Assembly: GCF_964355755.1 (NCBI RefSeq)
Contig: NC_092672.1
Location: 12,460,501 to 12,524,500, forward strand
Source of the DNA: Antedon mediterranea
Lineage: Eukaryota; Echinodermata; Crinoidea; Comatulida; Antedonidae
Direction of reading: 5' to 3'
Length of the DNA stretch: 64,000 nt
Every line of letters begins with the position of its first letter. The stretch's first letter is position 1. The notes beneath the pieces are model-generated. The model did no database searches, had not been told where the DNA came from, and saw only the letters and a list, made by a program, of their open reading frames with translations. The position numbers and the translations under genes were made by a program. Positions 12,341 to 23,289 of this stretch are shown in pieces.

Positions 12341-13854
12341 TTATTCTTCTTTCTGTACACTTTTTGTTCGTCAAATATCTCAAAAAGTTGAATAGCAATG
12401 ATCACAAAAATTTCACAATGTCTTTCAAATATTTTAACTTAGCCATAATAAGCTTTTCAGCGTGATCACTCATCCGTGGCGTCACGTATACGCCATTTTG
12501 TGAAATCACATTATCAATCATATACCCATAATTTATTATCACATATTTATGAAATTCACTACACGTAAACTTCAGGTCAAGGGTAAAAATATTAGCAAGT
12601 AAAAATGCGCGCGCACGTAGGGTCATGCGTGTGGAATCGCGCAGTAAAAATTTAAAAAGCTCAAAATTACGTTTTAATCAATTTAGAGCATGAATTAGGC
12701 CATTTGCGTGTTTCAAAAAATTACAGCGCAAAAAAAATATTTTGCGCGCGCGATACTTACAAAGCGTAAAAATTGCAATTTTTTTATACAAATCACGTTC
12801 TACTCACCATCCTTAGTACATTCACCAAATTTGAGTAAGTTCCGACTGAAAATAACGCTATACGAGCACGTTAAAAATAACAAAATGCGCAAATTAATTG
12901 CATCAAAGTGCTGAAAATGGTGAAAAATAAGGCCTTTTTAAAATGAATATAACTCTTCAGAATGGCAGGTGACCCCCAATTTTTTTAACTTATTCGGGAA
13001 GCCATTGGGTTGTAGATACATATTCATGTACACATTAGACGTACAAAATGGTATGACGTCATCAAATGGCCACTTCAATTTAAAAATTAGTAATTTTTAT
13101 CTTTTTGTGTGGGTTATCGCATTCAATAGAGCGCATCTCCGTTATTTGAGCCCGATTTTCGCCGAAATTTTAGTATGGGCTTGCTCAATTAATTATCTTT
13201 CTCAAGAGTTGTCAACATTTTTATTTTGATGACGTCATCATGTGTAAAAACTTTAATAACCAAGGTCGTGTAATTTCAGCTACACCATACATTTGAATAT
13301 GTTATAGCTCTTCAGAATTAAAGGTGACCTTGAAGATTATAATTTATTATGAAAGCTGATTAACTGTAGATATGAATTCATATAAAAATTAAGCCTATCG
13401 GATGTTGTGATGTTATCATATGGCCAGTTGAAGTTAAAACGTTGTTTTTAAATTTCTTTAGTCAAAGTTATACAAATTTCAAAGAGCACGCATTGCGCTT
13501 CTACGTGTCAAATTATCTTCCAATCCTTATATTTATTTGCTCAATTCATTATCTTTCGAAATTGTCATCTTCGAGTTTATTTTGATAATTCCATCATACC
13601 AAAAAATTTGAACATGATGTGGGTCCCGTAATTTCACCTATGCTACACTGTATATAGATATACAGTATATACTGTACATATTGTATATGACACATAATAG
13701 GCACAACTCCGCACTATAAGCGTATAACAGGATGGTATACATCAACATTTTCCTATTGTATGTTAACGTACGTGCATGTTTAAAAAATATTAATGTAAGT
13801 AAAGCGATAAAAATGATCACCTATAATTCGTCAAAGTGACGAATTAAATTCTAG
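12341..13854 (+). mobile_element. C-family monomer C3
   Basis: More diverged C copy. The first CRE found in C1/C2 is changed to TGGCGTCA, but octamers are present at 13054-13061 and 13230-13237. The tail CTAG is at 13851-13854 and the next bases are TGAG rather than TT. Confidence 0.7.
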
Positions 13855-14266
13855 TGAGAAATTGTTTTTGTAAAAAAAAATATTTCTTCGCAATTTCTTT
13901 CTGTACAGATTTTGTGTAACAAATATCTCAAAAAGTTTAATGTCAATGATTACCAAAATTTCTGAATGTCTTTCCAATACTTTAACTTGGTCCTAATAAG
14001 GTTTTCAGCGTAATCACTCATCCGTGACGTCATTTATACGCCATTTTGTGAAATCACATTATCAATCATATCTCCATAATTAATTATCACATATTAATGA
14101 AATTCACTACACACGTAAACTTCAGATCAAGGGTAAAAATATTAGCAAATAAAAATGCACGCGCACGTAGGGTCATGCGCGTGAAATAGCGCGTTAAAAA
14201 TTTAAAAAGCTCAAAATTATGTTTTGATCAATTTAGAGCATGAATTAGGCCATTTGCGTGTTTTGT
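13855..14266 (+). mobile_element. Truncated C-family monomer C4
   Basis: Only about the first 410 bp of a C core is present, with a CRE octamer at 14025-14032. The sequence then breaks off within the segment matching 12700-12715 and joins head-type sequence. It has no 3' arm, hairpin or CTAG. Confidence 0.65.
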
Positions 14267-14390
14267 TATTGTACAAAATCTTTATTAGGTGATCATTTAG
14301 AATAAAATGATCATCTATTGTTATTGTACAAAATCTTATTGGTTATCCGCCTCAAGCGGATAACCTTTGTTATTGTAGTGTTACTTTTTT
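14267..14390 (+). mobile_element. Stacked heads: partial C spacer, C head, A head
   Basis: A fragment of C head spacer (TTGTTATTGTACAAAATC) is followed by a C head at 14287-14316, one arm of which has a point change, and then an A head at 14341-14365. The A5 core follows. This is a third stack and the one that joins the C and A families. Confidence 0.65.
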
Positions 14391-15958
14391 TTTTTATTAT
14401 TCTTCTTTCTTTCTCAGATTTTGTGTACGCGTTTTCTCTTGAACGTGTTAACATAACATTTTGTAACTTGGTCAACATATAGACAATTAACTGAAGATGT
14501 ACTGCGAAGCTTTTTGACAATGTCCGATCCGCGTAGCGTAAGTTACGCGCGATTTTCTGAAAATCTTAAATCGGTCATAACTTCGAAACCGATAAATATT
14601 TTTTAACGAAATTTTCAGCCACGTTTTCTTCACATCAATGGCTAACTTTTTCGCTCTTCAGCAAATTTTTGAACACTAGAAAGTCTGCGCGTAAACTGCG
14701 TTTGAAATTTTAAAATGCTCCTAATTTGTGCACGCTGTTTCTCTGTAACGCGTTAACATAACATTTTGTAACTTGTTCAACATATAGACATTTTACTGAA
14801 GTTGTCCAGCCAAGCTTTTTGACGATGTCAGAGCCGCGTAGCGTAAGTTACGCGTGATTTTCTGAAAATCTTAAATCGGTTATAACTTTGAAACAAATGA
14901 ATATTTTTTAACGTCATTTTCAGCCACGTTTGCTTCACATCAATAGTTAACTTTTTTAACGCTACCGCAATTTGTAACATTAGAAAGTGCGCGCGTAAAC
15001 GGCGTTTGAAATTTTAAAATGCTTCAAATCAATTTCTGATTATATTAGAGCACGATTCAGGTCATTTTAAGCGTTTAAAAAATTGCCACTGGTGCGCACA
15101 TTTTTACGCGCGCACGGCGCAGGGAACACGTATGAGCATTTCTTTTACACGATTTGTGTTTTTAAATCTTCGGTTAACAATTTTACGTTATTTTATTCAC
15201 TTTTCAACTTGAAATGGCGTTCTACGAGCACGTTAAACATGACAGGTTGCGCACAAAAACGTCAACAAATTGTGAAAATGTTGCAAAATATGTCTACTTT
15301 TAAAAATGAAACAGTTCATCAGAATGCAAGGTTACCCCCATTTTTTATTTTAATTTCTTGCAGTGTATGAATCATAGCTCTGATTTATTATAGTCTTGAA
15401 TGTTAAAAAGTGTTTGATGGCTACATTATTTGCATATTAAATGTAATTTTTGAAATAATTATCATCAAACAAACATAAACATATTCAAAGAGTAAAACAA
15501 TAAACATAACGTTTATCTTTTTTCTTTACATGTTAATATATAAAACTTGAAAGTATGCACTTTCATAATATGTCACTGTTTAAAATTTGTGAAGATTTCA
15601 TCATAGTAAAAATTATGATTTAAGTTGATTATGTAATAATCAACTTGCATCGAAGGGGGTTCACGACATACCGAATGAACGAGGACTCTTTCTTCGGATT
15701 TTCTTCAGCAGGTGCTCATATGGTTGGATGTGTAGTGCAACCGACTTTGGTATCAGAGGTACCGGGTTCGAATCCCATAATGGGAAAACAATTAATTAAA
15801 AGGATTTATTTGGTTATTACACTGAAAGGGCAGTTTTAATTTTGAATAGGCTACTTTTTTTGGAAAAGTCATAACTGAGAAGTACTTTAATACGCAAAAT
15901 ACGTTTTGTTGCGGGCGGATAACCAAACTCGTCCTCAAGTGACGAGTTTAAGTTCTAG
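14391..15958 (+). mobile_element. A-family monomer A5
   Basis: A copy separated from A1-A4 by the B and C units and more diverged from them. The tRNA-like segment at about 15711-15783 has its A box changed to TGGTTGGATGT, while the B box GGTTCGAATCC is intact. It ends in CTAG at 15955-15958 and is followed directly by D1. Confidence 0.7.
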
Positions 15959-17372
15959 TTTATTTATTCTTTCCTTAGCACTATTTTGTCCGTGAATTAT
16001 CTTGATATCAGTTTCATCTATCTAAGTCAATTTTTCAGAGTATATTCCTTATGGCCAGGAATCGATGTGGTTATATTTTCACGATGCGTAATCAAAAATT
16101 ACGCGGTCTACGCGCGATTTTACGAAATCACGTTTGTAATCATATCTTCACAAGCATGAATCACAATTAAACAAAATTTGGTACTCATAAATTTCAGGTC
16201 ATATTTCATCATATGGCAATACAATTACGTGCGTAGCGCATATAACGCTTGCGTACGCGCGCTTAAAATGTTCAAAATTGTCAAAATTTATTTTCGATGA
16301 AATTAGAGTACGTTTCAGGCAATTTTAAGCGTTTAAAAAATTGCCATGAGTGCGCAGATTTTTGCACGCGCACTGCGCGTTATACGTTAATGCGCACTCT
16401 TTTTGTCCGATTTCGGTTGTACAACCTTTCTTTAATAATATCATCATATTTTATTCACTTTTCAACGCGTAATTGCCTTATACGAGCACGTCAAAAGTGA
16501 CAGGCTACGCACGTGTAAGTTAACAAAATGGTGAAAATATGCTAAATTTTAAAATTAATATAGATCGTCAGAATGCTCGGGAACACATATTTTTTATTTC
16601 ATTTTCTTGAAGTGTATGTATCTTATGTATGATTTATTATTAAACTAAGGGAACAAAAGTTGATTAAGCCATAATTAATTGCATATTAAATTAAAAAAAA
16701 TTCATTTCGACAATCAAACAAATTATGACATTTTCTTAGGCCAAAATAACAAACTTAACATTAACTTTCTTCCTTCAAAAGTTTATATATTAAAGTTAAA
16801 AGTATATAGTTTGACAGTGCATCCTTTTTGTACATTTTTAGAGATGTCATCATAGTAAAAAATTATAATTCATTGCGGTATGTAATAATCTATCTGCACC
16901 AAAGTGGTTACTGCATAGTAAATACACGGAGGAATTTTTCTACAATTTTTAGTCAGCTGTGTATGGCTCGGTGGTGTGTGCTCGTGTCTATGGCACTCAA
17001 GGTACCGAGATCGAGTCTCACCTTGGGAAACGAAATAAGATTTTTTTTTTATTATCCGTATTGTTTGTTCAAATTTATTTCTTAGTGTATATATTATACA
17101 CATGATTTGTAATGAAATCTAGATAAAAAATAACTTATGTCTTTATTATTATGTAACAGCAAATGTGGTTTATGACATTATACGCAGAGGGATCTTTGAT
17201 CGGATTGTGATACCGGCTATTGTATTCGCGTTAGCAAGGTCCTATCATATATTATAAATAATTAAAGAATCTGAGAAAATCAATGAATCAAAATATCTTT
17301 TAAAAATCAATTATCTTTATTTAAATCAATGCATATAACCTATAATTCGTCATAGTGACGAATTAAATCTAG
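15959..17372 (+). mobile_element. D-family monomer D1
   Basis: 1.41 kb D unit with no head. It contains the GCGTTTAAAAAATTGCC block shared with A cores. A tRNA-like segment has A box TGGCTCGGTGG at 16974-16984 and B-box-like GAGATCGAGTC at 17007-17017. It ends with arm ATGCATATAACCT, hairpin and CTAG at 17369-17372. It is almost identical to D3. Confidence 0.7.
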
Positions 17373-17373
17373 T

Positions 17374-17416
<43 letters not shown>

Positions 17417-18818
17417 TTCTTTCCTTAGCACTATTTGTCCGTGAATTATCTTGGCATCAGTTTCATCTATCTAAGTCAATTTTTCAGAGTATATTCCTTA
17501 TGGCCAGGAATCGATGTGGTTATGTTTTCACGATGCGCAATCAAAAATTACGCGGTCTACGCGCGATTTAACGAAATCACGTTTGTAATCATATCTTCAC
17601 AAACATGAATCACTTTTAAACAAAATTTGGTACTCATAAATTTCAGGTCATATTTCATCATATGGCAATACAATTACGTGCGTAGCGCATATAACGCATG
17701 CGTACGCGCGCTTAAAATGTTGAAAATTTTCAGAATTTATTTTCGATGAAATTAGAGTACGTTTCAGGCAATTTTAAGCGTTTAAAAAATTGCCATGAGT
17801 GCGCATATTTTTGCACGCGCACTGCGCGTCAAACGTTAATGCGCACTGTTTGTGTCCGATTACTGTTGTATAACCTTTCTTTAATAATATCATCATATTT
17901 TATTCACTTTTCAACGCGAAACAGCGTTATACGAGCACGTCAAAAGTGACGGGCTACGCACGTGTAAGTTAACAAAATGGTGAAAATATGCTAAATTTTA
18001 AAATTAATATATATCGTTAGAATGCTCGGGAACACCTATTTTTTATTTAATTTTCTTGAAGTGTATGTATCATATGTATGATTTATTATGAAATTAGAAG
18101 AACAAAAGTTGATTAAGTCATCATTAATGGCATATTAAATTTAACAAAATTAATTTCGACAATCAAACAAATTATAACATTTTCTTAGGCCAAAATAACA
18201 AACTTAACGTTAACTTTCTTCCTTAAGAAGTTCATATATTAAAGTTAAAAGTATATAGTTTGACAGTGCATCATTTTTTTAAATTTTTAAAGATGTCATC
18301 ATAGTAAAACATTATAATTCATTGCGGTATGTAATAATCTATCTGCACCAAAGTGGTTACTGCATAGTAAATACACGGTGGAATTTTTCTCCAACTTTTA
18401 GTCAGTTGTGTATGGCTCGATGGTCTGTGCTCGTGTCAATGGCATTCAAGGTACCGAGTTCAAGTCTCACCTTGGGAAACGAAATAAGATTTTTTTTTTA
18501 TTATCCGTATTGTTCAAATTTATTTCTTAGTGTATAGATTATACACATGATTTATAATGAAATCTAGATAAAAAGTTACTTTATGTCTTTATTATTATGT
18601 AACAACAAATGCGGTTTATGACATTATACGCAGAGGGATCTTTGATCGGATTGTGATACCGGCTATGGTGTTCGCGTTAGCAAGGTCCTATCATATATTA
18701 TAAATAATTAAAGATTCTGAGAAAATCAATCAATCAATATATCTTTTAAAAATCAATTATCTTTATTTAAATCAATGCATATAACCTATAATTCGTCATA
18801 GTGACGAATTAAATCTAG
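17373..18818 (+). mobile_element. D-family monomer D2
   Basis: D unit opened by a (TTTA)n tract of about 45 bp. It is of the D0 type rather than the D1/D3 type, for example GAAACAGCGTTATACG in place of GTAATTGCCTTATACG. The tRNA-like segment has its A box from 18413. The tail CTAG is at 18815-18818. Confidence 0.7.
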
Positions 18819-20236
18819 TTTATTTATTCTTTCCTTAGCACTATTTTGTCCGTGAATTATCTTGATATCAGTTTCATCTATCTAAGTCAATTTTTCAGAG
18901 TATATTCCTTATGGCCAGGAATCGATGTGGTTATATTTTCACGATGCGTAATCAAAAATTACGCGGTCTACGCGCGATTTTACGAAATCACGTTTGTAAT
19001 CATATCTTCACAAGCATGAATCACAATTAAACAAAATTTGGTACTCATAAATTTCAGGTCATATTTCATCATATGGCAATACAATTACGTGCGTAGCGCA
19101 TATAACGCTTGCGTACGCGCGCTTAAAATGTTCAAAATTGTCAAAATTTATTTTCGATGAAATTAGAGTACGTTTCAGGCAATTTTAAGCGTTTAAAAAA
19201 TTGCCATGAGTGCGCAGATTTTTGCACGCGCACTGCGCGTTATACGTTAATGCGCACTCTTTTTGTCCGATTTCGGTTGTACAACCTTTCTTTAATAATA
19301 TCATCATATTTTATTCACTTTTCAACGCGTAATTGCCTTATACGAGCACGTCAAAAGTGACAGGCTACGCACGTGTAAGTTAACAAAATGGTGAAAATAT
19401 GCTAAATTTTAAAATTAATATAGATCGTCAGAATGCTCGGGAACACATATTTTTTATTTAATTTTCTTGAAGTGTATGTATCTTATGTATGATTTATTAT
19501 TAAACTAAGGGAACAAAAGTTGATTAAGCCATAATTAATTGCATATTAAATTAAAAAAAAATCATTTCGACAATCAAACAAATTATGACATTTTCTTAGG
19601 CCAAAATAACAAACTTAACATTAACTTTCTTCCTTCAAAAGTTCATATATTAAAGTTAAAAGTATATAGTTTGACAGTGCATCATTTTTGTACATTTTTA
19701 GAGATGTCATCATAGTAAAAAATTATAATTCATTGCGGTATGTAATAATCTATCTGCACCAAAGTGGTTACTGCATAGTAAATACACGGAGGAATTTTTC
19801 TACAATTTTTAGTCAGTTGTGTATGGCTCGGTGGTGTGTGCTCGTGTCTATGGCACTGAAGGTACCGAGATCGAGTCTCACCTTGGGAAACGAAATAAAT
19901 TTTTTTTTTTATTATCCGTATTGTTTGTTCAAATTTATTTCTTAGTGTATATATTATACACATGATTTATAATGAAATCTAGATAAAAAATAACTTATGT
20001 CTTTATTATTATGTAACAGCAAATGTGGTTTATGACATTATACGCAGAGGGATCTTTGATCGGATTGTGATACCGGCTATTGTATTCGCGTTAGCAAGGT
20101 CCTATCATATATTATATATTATTTAAAGAATCTGAGAAAATCAATGAATCAAATTATCTTTTAAAAATAAATTATCTTTATTTTAATTATCAATGCATAT
20201 AACCTATAATTCGTCATAGTGACGAATTAAATCTAG
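18819..20236 (+). mobile_element. D-family monomer D3
   Basis: Near-copy of D1 over its whole length, including shared private variants. Together with D2 this gives an alternating D1-D2-D1' higher-order pattern. The tail CTAG is at 20233-20236. Confidence 0.7.
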
Positions 20237-21519
20237 TTTATTTATTCTTTCCTTAGCACTATTTTGTCCGTGCATTATCTTGGCATCAGTTTCATCTAGC
20301 TAAGTCAAGTTTTCAGAGTATATTCCTTATGGCCAGGAATCGATGTGGTTATATTTTCACGATGCGTAATCAAAAATTACGCGGTCTACGCGCGATTTTA
20401 CGAAATCACGTTTGTAATCATATCTTCACAAGCATGAATCACAATTAAACAAAATTTGGTACTCATAAATTTCAGGTCATATTTCATCATATGGCAATAC
20501 AATTACGTGCGTAGCGCATATAACGCTTGCGTACGCGCGCTTAAAATGTTCAAAATTGTTAACATTTATTTTCGATGAAATTAGAGTACGTTTCAGGCAA
20601 TTTTAAGCGTTTAAAAAATTGCCATGAGTGCGCAAATTTTTTCACGCGCACTGCGCGTTAAACGTTAATGCGCATTCTTTTTGCCCGATTTCTGTTTTAC
20701 AATCTTTCTTTAATAATATCATCATATTTGATTCAGGTTTCAACTCGGAATTGCGTTATACGAGCACGTCAAAAGTGATTGGCTACGCACGTATAAGTTA
20801 ACAAAATGGTGAAAATATGCTAAATTTTAAAATTAATATATATCGTCAGAATGCAGGGGAAAACCTATTTTTTATTTCATTTTCTTGAAGTGTATGTATC
20901 ATATGTATGATTTATTATCAAATTAAGAGAACCAAAGTTGATTAAGTCATCATTAATTGCATATTAAATTTAAAAAAAATAATTTCGACAATCAAACAAA
21001 TTATGACATTTTCTTAGGCCAAAATAACAAACTTAACATTAACTTTCTTCCTTCAAAAGTTCATATATTAAAGTTAAAAGTATGTAGTTTGACAGTGCAT
21101 CATTTGTTTACATTTTAAAGATGTCATCATAGTAAAAAATTATAATTCATTTCGGTATGTAATAATCTATTTGCATCAAAGTGGTTACTGCATAGTAAAT
21201 ACACGGAGGAATCTTTCTACAACTTTTAGTCAGTTGTGTACGGCTCGATGGTCTGTGCTCGTGTCTGTGGCATTCAAGGTACCGAGATCGAGTCTCACCT
21301 TGGGAAACGAAATAAGATTTCTTTTTTTATTATCCGTATTGTTTGTTCAAATTTATTTCTTAGTGTATAGATTATACACATGATTTATAATGAAATCTAG
21401 ATAAAAATTAACTTATGTCTTTATTATTATGTAACAACAAATGTGGTTTATGACATTATACGCATATGGATCTTTGATCGGATTGTGATACCGGCTATGG
21501 TGTTCGCGTTAGCAAGGTC
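20237..21519 (+). mobile_element. D-family monomer D4, 3' truncated
   Basis: Fourth consecutive D unit and the most diverged. It stops at TTCGCGTTAGCAAGGTC, about 120 bp before the expected arm, hairpin and CTAG, and then joins unrelated DNA. This marks the right edge of the array. Confidence 0.65.
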
Positions 21520-22332
21520 GTTTTCAAAATTACGTTGTATAAGTTGCGATGTGAAAAACTGTTATTTGATCGTTAGTTGTCGTGTACTTATAGACCACCT
21601 ACTGTAAGTGAATTACTATTAATTATTATTAATCAGATGTCTTGTAAATTTTGGACTGAACAAAAGATGCATGTTTCGAATTCATTCATAATTCATATCT
21701 CTGTTTCTTTGCAAGTACAGATCGTTTCTCATTCGAAATGCCACTGAAGATGTTGTCATTTGCTCCCCAGTGTTTTCTTTAACTACATATTTTTCCACTA
21801 TATTGCTTCTTCTGTCTTAAAATATTTTTTTAATGATGGCAAAGTAATAGTAGGCCCCTACTAGATTTAATGCTCCATCTGCATTCAAAGTTTCGATTCC
21901 ATTTCCTGAAATTGTTTTCCAAGGAAGTTAAATACGGCTTGTTGTAGAAATTTAAATACTGTAATTAAGTACCAATTATCAATTTATTCACCATTTCAAA
22001 TTATTTCAAATTCATAAAGATTTATAACAAATGCTGGTGTGGATGACTTTAAACAAAGCTTGTTTACCGGTCACCGGTAGTGATGGCAAGTTAGAAAATT
22101 ACCCAAACCCTTTGAATACCGTTGATATGTAGTATCTTTAACTGATGGTTCTTCATCCTTGTTGGCACAATATAATGTCCTTTATGCTCGATGAATCTTG
22201 GAAACAGCATTATAATATAAGCCAAAAACGTTGTTGACTTGGTCACCAAACAGGTTAAATTCTGGCAATGAAATAGCAACTTTGATTGCAGATGAAGATG
22301 CTCACTTGTTATACCAAAAACTGCAATATGAC
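21520..22332. other. Single-copy-looking AT-rich stretch
   Basis: No gene, transposon end or repeat recognised. A minus-strand frame of 62 codons at 22091-22279 has no recognisable family. Confidence 0.4.
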
Positions 22333-23289
22333 ATTATTTATTTCATGTGTCATTTCAATTTTGGATGTTTCCATACACGTTTGATCCAATAGACTGGGGT
22401 AATAATGTTTCACAACATTAGGCGCTATATAAATCCACGATATTATTGTATGAAAACTATTAATTTGATATCTAATTATTATACTATAAATTAAACTTAT
22501 ATTTATGTGTGTAGGCCAACATATTACCACTAATTGCAAAGCATATATAGCTTAATGTTTATTGCGTAATAATTGTTTAATGGGCTAGGCCGGCTATGTG
22601 CAGGTGTCCACAGGTTCCCAGGGCACAGAGAACTACATGCACAGCAGGCCTAGGATATGCGCAAAAGCAAAGCAAGTCAGAAATTTATGCGAGGCATCGT
22701 TTTACCATCATCAAAAAATGCGAGGCATCATTTTATCATTTCCCAAAATTTAGGATCGATTATTATTCTTTGAAAACAGAACAGTATCAGCAGTAACATA
22801 TTACAGCATTTTTATTGACAAATTAACTAATATATTGAGATTAAACGTGTTTTCACCAATAAATGCATGAGAAATTGACGCATTCCACTTTGTTTTAGTC
22901 CTCTATTATCATTTTGGCCGTGAAGCTTAATTCTATTTCCTTATTCTGAATTGAAGGCATTATATATAATACTGTAGATGAAAAAACCTCAAAACGAAAC
23001 CTCTACTTCCTCTGGTATCCAGTGTCATTTACTACTATGGCTAATGCTATCATCTTACACTATTGATAATTTTATAAATTACAGTACCTTTTTTTGTAAA
23101 CATTTTGTACTGTACTTTTATAAGTGTTACCCCAAATTTCACAACAATCATTAATATATGGTAATATCAATGCATAAATAAAAGAAATGATACACTACTT
23201 TTTAGCAGTTTTCTCAATTTATATTATTATTATTATACTGATGTCTTTATCAATTGTTGTTTGTATACATTTAACATGTTTGTTTCTTT
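22333..23289 (+). repeat. Duplicated segment, copy 1 (holds the empty Helitron site)
   Basis: This segment is nearly identical to 27251-27399 plus 28857-29660. The continuous run TAATTATTA-TACTATAAATT at 22473-22492 is the unoccupied form of the site that holds a Helitron at 27400-28856. The copy is interrupted at its right end (23287-23289) by the 3.57 kb fold-back element. Confidence 0.85.

Noticed and set aside
989-14365. CRISPR-like array from the regularly recurring palindromic heads
   Set aside because: Spacing is irregular, the spacers are homologous cores, and the context is eukaryotic.
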